A stretch of 64,000 nucleotides of DNA from an uncultured Phascolarctobacterium sp. (GTDB lineage: Bacteria > Bacillota > Negativicutes > Acidaminococcales > Acidaminococcaceae). The position numbers and the translations under genes are program-made. The DNA lies in NCBI GenBank assembly GCA_905200645.1, contig CAJKLD010000006.1, positions 1 through 64,000 on the forward strand, in the 5' to 3' direction. Below are positions 8,613 through 16,365 of the stretch, piece after piece (position 1 is the first letter of the stretch; each line of letters begins with the position of its first letter). The notes under the pieces are model-generated. The model made no database searches. It was not told the DNA's origin and was given only the letters and a program-made list of their open reading frames with translations.

Positions 8613-9878
8613 TTATTCTTCGTCGTCCTCTAAAACCTTGTCAATGTTGCCGATACGTTTTTTCCCGGGCCACAAATCCATGAACCAGTTGTGGAACAGC
8701 ATTACACAGATAAAGAGAATGCCGGGAGCCATCGGGAACTGCTGCGGATGAGAGTATGCAGCTTGGGTACCCAGCATAGCAGGACTAAATTTGTAATACA
8801 GCCAGTGGAAAATAACGGTGCTGATAACGATAATAAGCAGTCTCAGAGCAATATTACCGGCTACGCCGTATTTTTTCGGGCCGTTATCAAAATAGAAATT
8901 GAGAATCATCGCGGGAATAAGCATCATAATAGCCAATTCGCCGCTATGCAGATAACGCCAGTCAGGAGCCAAAATTCTCTTAGCGCCTTCAACCGCCGGA
9001 CCCCATGCTACGTCTTGAATAAAATTAAAAGTTACAAACAGCAGAATTGCAAACAAAAATACGCCGAAGAAACCGGCAAAGCCGCGCCAAATTTTATTTT
9101 TAATCATTACAAAGGGATAACGGTCAAAAGTAATTTCCAGCATCCAAATAGCAACGGTGCCGCACATTACCCAGCCAACGTTAAAGTTACCATGCAGGGT
9201 GCGGGCAAAATCGAACCACCAAGGATAAGCAGCTGCGTACTCCTGCCACGGCCAAAACAGTACGTGATAATGAGGATGCATCAGGCAGAAGAATGCTAAA
9301 ATAGAGAACAGCGCAGTTACGCAGAAAACGGTAATGCCTCTTGCCGGCTGTTTCATGCTTTGCCAAGGATGGTTTTCAAAGCAAACCGGTACGATAGGGC
9401 TTAACCAGGAAGCAATAGCGGCAAACATCAAAATTGCCAAAGAAGAATATTCGCGGGCAAAAAATTCGGTCATGCCCTTGCTTACCAGCTTATCTACGCT
9501 TAAATAGGGAATAGAATAAATGCCTAAGAAATTATAGAAGAAGCCCCAAATTACGGCGCCGACAATAGCAAAGTTTACTGCAATCAAAACAGCGCCCGTA
9601 ACTAACGGATGAGATGTTTCGCGCCATTTTAGGCTGAACGGCCAGAAGTTGAATACATACGCCTGCCAAATAGCCACAATTAAAATCCAGCGAACGTACA
9701 TATAACCATATTGCGGAGTATACCACCTTAAAATACCGCGGGGATCCATAAAAACCCACCACAAAGCATAAAAAATCACAAAAGAAAACAACACACCAAC
9801 AATACCGCGAACCGGCTGAGGCATTTTATTTTCCATAACGCGGCTTTCCAGCCACATATGATCCTTAAGATTGATCAT
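8613..9878 (-). CDS. Polytopic membrane protein of unknown function
   Basis: A 421-residue hydrophobic protein with about ten predicted membrane helices, rich in Trp, Phe, Tyr and His. Histidines near membrane boundaries (MHPHYHVLFWPW, the ARTLHGN segment, HSGELAIMM and AYSHPQQFP) could bind metal or haem, but no known signature is evident to me. It starts 21 bases after the stop of the Tat-signal metallo-beta-lactamase-fold gene and is followed by tatB-like, tatA and tatC. I infer that it is the membrane partner of that exported protein. I do not recognise the family. Confidence 0.75.
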   Translation of the reverse strand: MINLKDHMWLESRVMENKMPQPVRGIVGVLFSFVIFYALWWVFMDPRGILRWYTPQYGYMYVRWILIVAIWQAYVFNFWPFSLKWRETSHPLVTGAVLIAVNFAIVGAVIWGFFYNFLGIYSIPYLSVDKLVSKGMTEFFAREYSSLAILMFAAIASWLSPIVPVCFENHPWQSMKQPARGITVFCVTALFSILAFFCLMHPHYHVLFWPWQEYAAAYPWWFDFARTLHGNFNVGWVMCGTVAIWMLEITFDRYPFVMIKNKIWRGFAGFFGVFLFAILLFVTFNFIQDVAWGPAVEGAKRILAPDWRYLHSGELAIMMLIPAMILNFYFDNGPKKYGVAGNIALRLLIIVISTVIFHWLYYKFSPAMLGTQAAYSHPQQFPMAPGILFICVMLFHNWFMDLWPGKKRIGNIDKVLEDDEE

Positions 9879-9899
9879 TATTTTTTCGCCTCCTACCCA

Positions 9900-10985
9900 T
9901 TAACCGAACATAATCTGATCGCCGTTGCCCAGATACAGTTTTTTCTTACTCTTAAATCTTGCAGTGCCTTGTACCACAGGCATACCTGCCAAAACCATTT
10001 TTTCGGCAGTTAAATAACCGGTGCAATGATTGCAGCCCAAAATTTCAATACCATATCCTGGCAGAGCTTTAATCAAATCGTCATACTGAGGATCCCAATC
10101 CTCGAACGGTGAAATGTGCAGGCCGCCCTGGATACCGTAAATTTTGTCGCCGCCTTTAACAGTATGTTTAATTTCTTCAAGGAAAGAAATAATACCCATG
10201 TGGCAGCACCCGGTAATCGCAACTAAGCCTTTGCCGGCAACATTAAATACCAAGCCCTGCTCGCCGGTTACGCGGGTAATAATTGCAGAGTCAAAGGTAA
10301 TGGAGGCTGCACCCGGGAACAAAGGATGAACCTTACCGGATTCGCGCACCTCTAAAGGACCGGTATGCGGATAATCGTTCTTTACTTTGGCAATCGGGAA
10401 GTTGGCGCCCTTTAACAAATCAAAGCCTTCTTTGTAGAAGCCTTTGGGAACGATAATAGGAATATCGGGACAATGCTTCAATACGGATTCAACACCCCAA
10501 TAATGGTCAAAATGCTCGTGAGTTACAAACAGCATGTCAATCTCATGATTTTCCAGCATCTTGTCAACGCCTTCACGCTCCAGACATTCGTCCATCCAGG
10601 CAGTGTTCCAGCCGCAGTCCAGCAAAATTTTCTTTTTAGAACCGTCCATCAATTCCACATCAATCAAGGTACAGAAGCCGCCGGAGTTATCGCCGTTGTA
10701 GCCTTCTTTTACACCTTCATGCGTCCACGGAATAATGTATTGATTAACCAAAAGTCCGCCGGCATCTTTCATATCTTTTACTAAACGCGCATTATTGAAC
10801 CAGCTGGTTTCAGATACAACAGTACATTTTACGCTTTTGCATTCGCCGATATCAAAATCACCAATCGGTCTAGGAGGAACGAACACATCTTTTAATACGG
10901 TAGAGGAAGCTCCGGCCATAGCTAAATAACCAGTAGTACCGCCGATAGCCAGTCCTTTCAAAAAATCTCTTCTTGATACACCCAT
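9900..10985 (-). CDS. Tat-exported metallo-beta-lactamase-fold protein
   Basis: A 361-residue protein with a twin-arginine signal (SRRDFLKG at 4-11, then a hydrophobic stretch ending near ASS) and a metallo-beta-lactamase domain. Metal-binding motifs visible are THEHFDHYWG, the GCCHMG segment and a GLHIS segment near the C-terminus. The domain resembles the MJ0301-like group annotated as dihydropterin-ribofuranosyl-aminobenzene phosphate synthase, but export by Tat makes a cytoplasmic pterin role unlikely. Tat export suggests that the cofactor is loaded before translocation. Its neighbours are a 46-residue membrane protein, a polytopic membrane protein and tatBAC. The substrate is unknown. 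Confidence 0.85.
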   Translation of the reverse strand: MGVSRRDFLKGLAIGGTTGYLAMAGASSTVLKDVFVPPRPIGDFDIGECKSVKCTVVSETSWFNNARLVKDMKDAGGLLVNQYIIPWTHEGVKEGYNGDNSGGFCTLIDVELMDGSKKKILLDCGWNTAWMDECLEREGVDKMLENHEIDMLFVTHEHFDHYWGVESVLKHCPDIPIIVPKGFYKEGFDLLKGANFPIAKVKNDYPHTGPLEVRESGKVHPLFPGAASITFDSAIITRVTGEQGLVFNVAGKGLVAITGCCHMGIISFLEEIKHTVKGGDKIYGIQGGLHISPFEDWDPQYDDLIKALPGYGIEILGCNHCTGYLTAEKMVLAGMPVVQGTARFKSKKKLYLGNGDQIMFG

Positions 10986-11005
10986 TTTAAAACTCCTTTC
11001 ATTTC

Positions 11006-11146
11006 CTAAGCAGCTGTTCTTGAGAACATCAACGCCGCAACAAGCTGAATAGTTGCATAGAACAAGCCAGCGCCTACAAGCAGACCCACGATGAAGCCGG
11101 GCCAGCTAAATTTCCCGCCAGTTTCCCGGGTTTGTTCAGTCATCAT
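11006..11146 (-). CDS. 46-residue single-pass membrane protein
   Basis: A short reading frame (MMTEQTRETGGKFSWPG, a hydrophobic helix of about 22 residues, then FSRTAA and stop) lies between the 269-residue protein gene and the Tat metallo-beta-lactamase-fold gene. AAAGGAGG lies immediately upstream with good spacing, and the length and hydrophobic profile are those of a small complex subunit or anchor. The start may be either of two adjacent ATG codons (11146 or 11143). No homologue comes to mind. Confidence 0.7.
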   Translation of the reverse strand: MMTEQTRETGGKFSWPGFIVGLLVGAGLFYATIQLVAALMFSRTAA

Positions 11147-11157
11147 TTTGCCTCCTT

Positions 11158-11967
11158 TCAACATTCATAGGATAAAATAATCAATTTAACCTCATGGCTT
11201 TTTTCCGTATATAATTGATTATCTCCTAATATATGCTTAATATCTCCGGCCATCTCCACACGTTCCTTTCGGTGGCTGGCAATTGATAAAGCCTTTAAAA
11301 ATCTGCCGGTAAAGAAATTAAGAAAAATTTCCGTTAAAGCATATCCCGGAACATTTCTATCCAAACCCTGCGGCTCTACCAGCTCTACCGGCTTACCGGC
11401 GGCATCTGTTGCTTGAATACCTTCGTCTGCATATTCTTTATAAAAATCCTGCGTAGTAATTTCAAAGGACTGTAAAGCGTCTTTTTTGATAATACATTCC
11501 ATACTGCCCACAACAAACAAATCAGGTGCAAGGTGTTTTCTTAAAGTAAGCTTAGGTATTCCCTTAGCCCTCTTTACTTTTTCTGCATGACAGTGACGAT
11601 GTTCGTGTTCAGCATCATATGTGCCCCCGCAGCAGGGACAGCCATCAGGATTTTCAGGCAGGAGGACATCACTGTCATCAAACAAACCTCCTAGGCGCAA
11701 AATTTGCTCCCGACAGGCAAAATTCTCAAAAACATTCTCTTCCACCGCCGGATAATAACAAATTGCCAGTCTGCTTTTTTCCATATCAGCAGTAAGCAAA
11801 TCTACCTGGCGCAGCTTTAGCTCGTAAACACCGGGTACGGCAGAAAGCCAATAATACCAGGTTCCGTCTTCACCATCAACCCTGCTTAAAAAATCCAAAC
11901 CGGATAAACGCTTATCTCCGTGCAAAAGCAAAGCGCCGGTACTTAAAAGCCCGCTTATTTTACTCAA
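11158..11967 (-). CDS. Uncharacterised protein with Cys/His cluster
   Basis: A 269-residue soluble protein. Around residues 110-130 it has a metal-binding-looking cluster, CPCCGG followed by HEHRHCH. The rest is mixed alpha/beta with no signal peptide or membrane helix. The only plausible start is TTG at 11967, which overlaps the stop of the upstream 87-residue gene, so translation is probably coupled. Being in the Tat/MBL operon, it may be a maturation factor or chaperone for the exported protein, but this is inference. I do not recognise the family. Confidence 0.65.
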   Translation of the reverse strand: MSKISGLLSTGALLLHGDKRLSGLDFLSRVDGEDGTWYYWLSAVPGVYELKLRQVDLLTADMEKSRLAICYYPAVEENVFENFACREQILRLGGLFDDSDVLLPENPDGCPCCGGTYDAEHEHRHCHAEKVKRAKGIPKLTLRKHLAPDLFVVGSMECIIKKDALQSFEITTQDFYKEYADEGIQATDAAGKPVELVEPQGLDRNVPGYALTEIFLNFFTGRFLKALSIASHRKERVEMAGDIKHILGDNQLYTEKSHEVKLIILSYEC

Positions 11968-12223
11968 AGCCTTTCATCCCCTTCACAGCGTATATTTCCC
12001 TCGCCAAGGTCAATTTATCCTTACCGCCAATCTCTATTCCCAGCTGTTCAGCGGCCTGAACCATCATATCGTAGGATACTTCGGATAACAGCGGATAGCA
12101 GGATTCAAAAGAATCAAAATAATCGTGCGGATTCTTTTTTATACCGGAAACCTCGGCAAAAGCTTCTCCCATTTTAAAAAAATATGCAGGAAAGCCTTTA
12201 GTAAAAAATTCTCTTCGTTTCAT
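11960..12223 (-). CDS. Small uncharacterised protein with RR-like N-terminus
   Basis: An 87-residue protein, first gene of the Tat/MBL operon. It begins MKRREFFTKGFPAYFF, which resembles a twin-arginine motif, but the following sequence is not hydrophobic enough for a standard Tat signal. AGAAAGG nine bases upstream favours the ATG at 12223; a TTG at 12232 is possible. Its 3' end overlaps the next gene. It could be a redox-enzyme-maturation-type helper, but no family is recognised. Confidence 0.6.
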   Translation of the reverse strand: MKRREFFTKGFPAYFFKMGEAFAEVSGIKKNPHDYFDSFESCYPLLSEVSYDMMVQAAEQLGIEIGGKDKLTLAREIYAVKGMKGFE

Positions 12224-12262
12224 GCTTCTCAACCTTTCTGCACAATGTTTTTGTATATTTAA

Positions 12263-12290
12263 ATTTTATCAAAATCACTTTATAATTCAA
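12263..12290 (-). promoter_or_regulatory. Candidate promoter of the Tat/MBL operon
   Basis: On the minus strand TTGAAT (12285-12290) is followed after 16 bases by TAAAAT (12263-12268), about 40 bases before the ATG at 12223. The region is strongly A+T rich. No other promoter-like pair stands out before the gene. Confidence 0.5.
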
Positions 12291-12426
12291 CTATATCTTC
12301 ACTAGTTTGTCTACTCTAATACTAGGAAATATATTTTTGTTAATTTTTCATTCTGTATAACAGCGTTATTTTTAGCGCTTGGCTTTCCTACCTTAATGCT
12401 ATTCTTTAACAAAAGTTTTTTGTAAT

Positions 12427-12475
12427 TAAAAAAAGTCAAGAGAAAGACAACCTTAGTTGTCACTCTCTTGACTTT
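12427..12475 (-). terminator. Intrinsic terminator of the TetR gene
   Basis: On the minus strand AAAGTCAAGAGA pairs with TCTCTTGACTTT, and GACAAC pairs with GTTGTC inside, followed by a run of T residues. It separates the TetR gene from the Tat/MBL operon that follows on the same strand. Confidence 0.85.
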
Positions 12476-12504
12476 GATAAAACTTCTATATTATGCTGTG
12501 CGTC

Positions 12505-13191
12505 CTAAATAGCCAAAGCCTGATTAGCCTCGCCGAACAGATAGCGGTCAACGATAATTTCTGCCGCCTTTTCCGGCGACATATCATGCTTAATGGACTG
12601 GGTAGGATTAAAAATGCTCATGGCTACGCCAAAGAACACATATTTAGCCGAAATCTCTATATGGCCACTTTTTTTCAGCAGGTCCTGCTGCCAAGCCTTA
12701 CTTAAAAATTCCTCTAAAATTACATACTCTTCCTTCAACAAATCATGATAGCGCAGGATACGCTCCTCCAGCGCAGGCGAAATTTCTACCTGACTGTAAC
12801 GTGGCAGAACGCGGTAAACGCCGTCCACTTTCTGCACTCGGCAAGCGTTGCTGGTTCCCAGCATTTCAAAGCAGATTATCTGCCACAAAGCGCTGTTTTC
12901 ATAATAAAAAGCCACAAATTCCTTAAAATAGGCCAGCATTTTATCCACTAAATTTTTTTGCTCGTCTACAACCTGACGCAGCTTTTCTACAAAGGGTTTA
13001 TTTTTATCCAGCACCAGTCTGTAAAAAAGCTGCTCCTTATTGCCAAAATATTTATAAACAGTTCCCTTGCCCACATCGGCAAGCGCAATAATTTCGTCTA
13101 AAGTAGCTTTTTCGTAGCCATACATAGAAAAAATTTCTTCCGCTGCCTGCAAAATGCGTACATCCTTGGGCAATGCTTTATCAAGCTTCAC
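12505..13191 (-). CDS. TetR/AcrR-family transcriptional regulator
   Basis: A 228-residue regulator with the N-terminal TetR helix-turn-helix: ILQAAEEIFSMYGYEKATLD, then VGKGTVYKYFGNKEQLF. The C-terminal part is a helical ligand-binding domain. Translation starts at GTG (13191) with GGAGG seven bases upstream. The gene diverges from korDABC, and a 16-bp near-palindrome sits between them, so it may repress the kor operon, itself or both. The ligand is unknown. Confidence 0.9.
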   Translation of the reverse strand: MKLDKALPKDVRILQAAEEIFSMYGYEKATLDEIIALADVGKGTVYKYFGNKEQLFYRLVLDKNKPFVEKLRQVVDEQKNLVDKMLAYFKEFVAFYYENSALWQIICFEMLGTSNACRVQKVDGVYRVLPRYSQVEISPALEERILRYHDLLKEEYVILEEFLSKAWQQDLLKKSGHIEISAKYVFFGVAMSIFNPTQSIKHDMSPEKAAEIIVDRYLFGEANQALAI

Positions 13192-13292
13192 GTTGTTACC
13201 TCCTTTGTTGCAATTTATCGTTCTTTTTATCTTTTATTATTATAGCCTATTTAGCGTACAAATTCCAGTAAACAGGCAGCAGTTTTTCTTGT

Positions 13293-13308
13293 TGATATAA
13301 TTGTATCA
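13293..13308. promoter_or_regulatory. Near-perfect 16-bp palindrome, candidate TetR operator
   Basis: TGATATAATTGTATCA has one mismatched pair and lies between the divergent TetR and kor start sites. TetR-family proteins usually bind palindromes of this size in their own divergent promoter region. Its position, about 40 bases upstream of the kor -35 box, is compatible with control of either side. Confidence 0.4.
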
Positions 13309-13349
13309 TTTATTTAATTGCCATGCTTTTAAAAATTTTTGTCTAAAAA

Positions 13350-13379
13350 TTACCTATTCAACTATTTTTTTGGTATAAT
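13350..13379 (+). promoter_or_regulatory. Candidate promoter of korDABC
   Basis: TTACCT (13350-13355) and TATAAT (13374-13379) are 18 bases apart, about 50 bases before the ATG at 13432. AAGGAGG at 13420 onwards is the ribosome binding site. Confidence 0.5.
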
Positions 13380-13431
13380 GTATGCAAGGTTGTTATTTAT
13401 TTTTCTATGGGTATCATAAGGAGGTCACCAT

Positions 13432-13614
13432 ATGAGCTTAAAAATAATTACTAAGCGCTGCAAAGGCTGCGGCATCTGCGCAGCATTCTGCCCGAAAAAG
13501 GTTCTGGCAGTAAACGAAGTTGGCAAGGTTGAAGCCGTTGCTGAAGAAAACTGCATTAAGTGCGGACAATGCGAAATGCGCTGTCCGGATTATGCTATTC
13601 TGTTAGATAAATAA
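13432..13614 (+). CDS. korD: 2-oxoacid:acceptor oxidoreductase ferredoxin-like delta subunit
   Basis: A 60-residue protein with two 4Fe-4S motifs, CKGCGICAAFCP and CIKCGQCEMRCP. This is the electron-transfer subunit of a four-subunit 2-oxoacid:ferredoxin oxidoreductase. It is the first gene of korDABC and is followed after 17 bases by korA. In the KorABCD type, electrons pass through it between the thiamine diphosphate site and ferredoxin. Confidence 0.9.
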   Translation: MSLKIITKRCKGCGICAAFCPKKVLAVNEVGKVEAVAEENCIKCGQCEMRCPDYAILLDK

Positions 13615-13631
13615 AAAGGAGTGAATTACCC

Positions 13632-14771
13632 ATGTCAAGAATCCTGCTGTTACAAGGTAACCAAGCAGTTGTTGAGGGTGCGATTGCTGCCGGTGTAAAA
13701 TTTTACGGCGGTTATCCTATCACCCCTTCCACCGAAATTGCTGAACAATTAGCGCTGCGTCTGCCCCAGGTAGGCGGCAAATTTATGCAGACCGAAGACG
13801 AAATCGCCGGCTTAGGTACCGTTATCGGCGCCTCTATGGCCGGTAAAAAAGCTATGACCGCCACCAGCGGCCCGGGTTTCTCTTTGAAACAGGAAATGCT
13901 TGGCTTAGCCTGCATTGCCGAAATTCCCTGCGTTATTGTAAACGTACAGCGTGTGGGTCCGGCAACCGGCCAGCCTACCTCTCCTGCGCAAGGCGAGGTT
14001 ATGCAGGCGCGCTGGGGCACCCACGGCGACCACTGGCTGATTACCGTTTCTCCCTCCAGCGTTCCCGAATGCTTTGATTTAACCCTGCGTGCCGTTGCTC
14101 TGTCTGAAAAATACCGCTGCCCGGTAATTTTGCTGATGGACGAGGTTATCGGCCACATGCGCGAAAAAATTGAGCTGCCCGACAACTACGACGAAATTCC
14201 GCAGGCAGAACGCAAGCAGCCTACCTGCGCTCCCGAAGATTATTTGGCCTACGGCTGCGAAGACGGCTCCAAGGTTCCCGCTATGGCTCCCTTTGGCAGC
14301 GGTTATCGCTGGCACGTAACCGGCTTGGTACATGACGAAACCGGCTTCCCCAAAGGCACAGGCGCTGCAACCAAAGAATCTCAGGATCGCCTGCGCACAA
14401 AGATTACCGACAATCTTGACGACATTGTCCAAGTTGAAAACTATAAAATGGAAGACGCTGAATTTGCCGTTATCGCTTTTGGCGGCGCTGCCCGTACCGC
14501 ATACGAAGCCATTGACATGGCTCGCGCAGAAGGCCTCAAGGTTGGCTTCATGCGTCCCATTACCATTTGGCCTTTCGCTGAAAAACAAATCAAAGAGGTT
14601 GCAGGCAAAGTAAAAGGCATTTTGGTACACGAGCTGAACTGCGGCCAATATGTTTTGGAGGTTGAACGTGCCGTAGCAGGCAAGGTTCCCGTAAGCCTGT
14701 TTGCTAAATACGACAACGAATCTGCTACTCCGGCCGAGCTTTTGGCTGAAATCAAAAAGGCTATGGCCTAA
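13632..14771 (+). CDS. korA: 2-oxoglutarate:ferredoxin oxidoreductase, alpha subunit
   Basis: A 379-residue alpha subunit. It starts with the pyrimidine-binding domain (GNQAVVEGAIAAGVKFYGGY, then PITPSTEI) and includes the TSGPGFSLKQE stretch and the VNVQRVGPATGQPT motif that contact coenzyme A and the cofactor. The arrangement of separate D, A, B and C subunits and the sequence style fit the 2-oxoglutarate or general 2-oxoacid type better than the large fused pyruvate enzyme. In an anaerobe it can run reductively, making 2-oxoglutarate from succinyl-CoA. GGAG lies upstream of the ATG. Confidence 0.88.
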   Translation: MSRILLLQGNQAVVEGAIAAGVKFYGGYPITPSTEIAEQLALRLPQVGGKFMQTEDEIAGLGTVIGASMAGKKAMTATSGPGFSLKQEMLGLACIAEIPCVIVNVQRVGPATGQPTSPAQGEVMQARWGTHGDHWLITVSPSSVPECFDLTLRAVALSEKYRCPVILLMDEVIGHMREKIELPDNYDEIPQAERKQPTCAPEDYLAYGCEDGSKVPAMAPFGSGYRWHVTGLVHDETGFPKGTGAATKESQDRLRTKITDNLDDIVQVENYKMEDAEFAVIAFGGAARTAYEAIDMARAEGLKVGFMRPITIWPFAEKQIKEVAGKVKGILVHELNCGQYVLEVERAVAGKVPVSLFAKYDNESATPAELLAEIKKAMA

Positions 14772-14794
14772 TCGGATGAGAGGAGAATAATAGA

Positions 14795-15640
14795 ATGAGC
14801 GTAATGGAAGACTTAATTGCTAAATATTTCCGTCCGGGCCGTCTGCCTCACATCTGGTGCCCCGGCTGCGGCAACGGTATTATTACCGGCGCTATTGTCA
14901 AGGCTATCGACAAGCAGGTTCTGGCCAAAGATGACGTAGCCGTTATCAGCGGTATCGGCTGCTCCAGCCGCAGTTCCGGCTATTTGGATTTTAATACCGC
15001 CAATACCCTGCACGGCCGCGCCCTGCCTATCGCTACCGGCGTAAAAATGGGCAACCCCAAACTGAACGTAATCGTTTGCAGCGGTGATGGCGACTGCACC
15101 GCTATCGGCGGCAACCATTTAATTCACGCTGCTCGCCGTAATATTGATTTAACCTTGGTTGTTTATAATAACAGCATTTACGGTATGACCGGCGGTCAGT
15201 ATTCCCCCATGACCCCGAAAGGCTCTAAGGCAACTACCGCTCCCTATGCCACCATCGAGCCCAGCTTCAATCTGCTGGCTTTAGCGCAGGCTGCCGGTGC
15301 AACCTATGTAGCCCGCGGCACTACCTACCATGTACCGCAATTAGTTGATGTAATCGCTAAAGGCATTGCTCACAAAGGCTTCTCCATTATCGAAGTTGTC
15401 AGCGCCTGCCCCATTTCCTTTGGCCGTCAAAACAAAATGGGCGGACCGGCGCAAATGATGATGTGGCAGCGCGACCACGGCGTACTCAAAGCCGTTTGGG
15501 ACCGCATGGACGAAGATAAAAAAGCAGAAGCTCTTGCTGCCGGTAAATTCCCCATCGGCGTTCTTTATGAAAACAACGACGTGCAGGAATATACCGCAGC
15601 CTATGACGAGCTAATTAAACGCGCACAGGAGGGTAAATAA
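14795..15640 (+). CDS. korB: 2-oxoglutarate:ferredoxin oxidoreductase, beta subunit
   Basis: A 281-residue thiamine-diphosphate-binding subunit. It has the WCPGCGNG motif (cluster or cofactor cysteines), the GDGD motif and the following NNSIYGMTGGQ that completes the thiamine diphosphate/Mg site. It carries the decarboxylation chemistry with KorA. AGAGGAG precedes the ATG, and the gene ends two bases before korC. Confidence 0.9.
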   Translation: MSVMEDLIAKYFRPGRLPHIWCPGCGNGIITGAIVKAIDKQVLAKDDVAVISGIGCSSRSSGYLDFNTANTLHGRALPIATGVKMGNPKLNVIVCSGDGDCTAIGGNHLIHAARRNIDLTLVVYNNSIYGMTGGQYSPMTPKGSKATTAPYATIEPSFNLLALAQAAGATYVARGTTYHVPQLVDVIAKGIAHKGFSIIEVVSACPISFGRQNKMGGPAQMMMWQRDHGVLKAVWDRMDEDKKAEALAAGKFPIGVLYENNDVQEYTAAYDELIKRAQEGK

Positions 15641-15642
15641 TC

Positions 15643-16176
15643 ATGAGACAAAGCTTTCGTTTTTCCGGCACCGGCGGCCAGGGCTTAATCACTGCCGGTA
15701 TCATTTTAGCTGAAGCTGCCCTCTTAGATGACAAGCTGGCTGTTCAATCCCAATCCTATGGCCCGGAAGCCCGCGGCGGCTCCTCTAAGGCCGAAGCTAT
15801 TATTTCTGACGAGCCTATTTATTTCAGCCGCGTAATCGACCCTGATTATCTGCTGGTTATGAGCCAGGAAGCTGCCAATAAATATACTGCCGACTGCGAC
15901 AAGCACACTACTGTAATTACCGATACTCTGTTTGTCGACCAGGTTCCCGGCAATTACGGCAAACGTGTTGACCTGCCTATCACCCACACTGCCAACGAAA
16001 CCTGCGGCAAGACCTTGTTCGCTAACATCGTTGCCTTGGGCGCGGTAGTAGCTCTTACCCAATGCGTATCTAAAGAAGCTATTTTAAAGGCTGTTTTAAA
16101 CCGTGTTCCTAAAGGAACGGAAGAAGCCAACACCAAAGCTTTAGAAGCCGGTATGGCATTAGTAGAAAAGCTGTAA
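15643..16176 (+). CDS. korC: 2-oxoglutarate:ferredoxin oxidoreductase, gamma subunit
   Basis: A 177-residue gamma subunit with the family signatures FSGTGGQGLITAGIILAEA and SQSYGPEARGGSSKAE. It completes korDABC and is followed by an intrinsic terminator. The gene pair spacing implies translational coupling to korB. Confidence 0.9.
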   Translation: MRQSFRFSGTGGQGLITAGIILAEAALLDDKLAVQSQSYGPEARGGSSKAEAIISDEPIYFSRVIDPDYLLVMSQEAANKYTADCDKHTTVITDTLFVDQVPGNYGKRVDLPITHTANETCGKTLFANIVALGAVVALTQCVSKEAILKAVLNRVPKGTEEANTKALEAGMALVEKL

Positions 16177-16217
16177 GATAGTTGCTATTCAAGCCAAATT
16201 TTTCAGCTATAAAAATT

Positions 16218-16251
16218 ATCCCTGCTACTTTAAAGTAGCAGGGATTTTTTT
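16218..16251. terminator. Intrinsic terminator of korDABC
   Basis: ATCCCTGCTACTTTAAAGTAGCAGGGAT is a near-perfect hairpin followed by seven T residues on the plus strand. The A-rich left flank also makes it a possible terminator for the convergent DASS gene. Confidence 0.88.
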
Positions 16252-16284
16252 CACCTCTAACATAATGAAGTCAAGAAAGCTTCA

Positions 16285-16360
16285 GAATACGAGAAACGCC
16301 GACGACGGCGTATCGAAAATACTCTTAGGAGACGAGACGAAGCAGATGAGACCTTATCGG
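16285..16360 (-). repeat. Extragenic repeat, copy 1 (downstream of DASS gene)
   Basis: Read on the minus strand, this segment begins a few bases after the stop codon of the DASS transporter gene. It shares with 59856-59928 an ordered series of identical blocks at matching spacing: CGATAA, CTGCTTCGT, CTCCTA, GTA and TACGCCGTCGTCG, then CTCG and AT. It contains the palindrome CGCCGTCGTCGGCG, and GCTTC/GAAGC near its ends. The other copy also begins right after a stop codon. It is not coding. Confidence 0.55.
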
Positions 16361-16365
16361 CTTTA

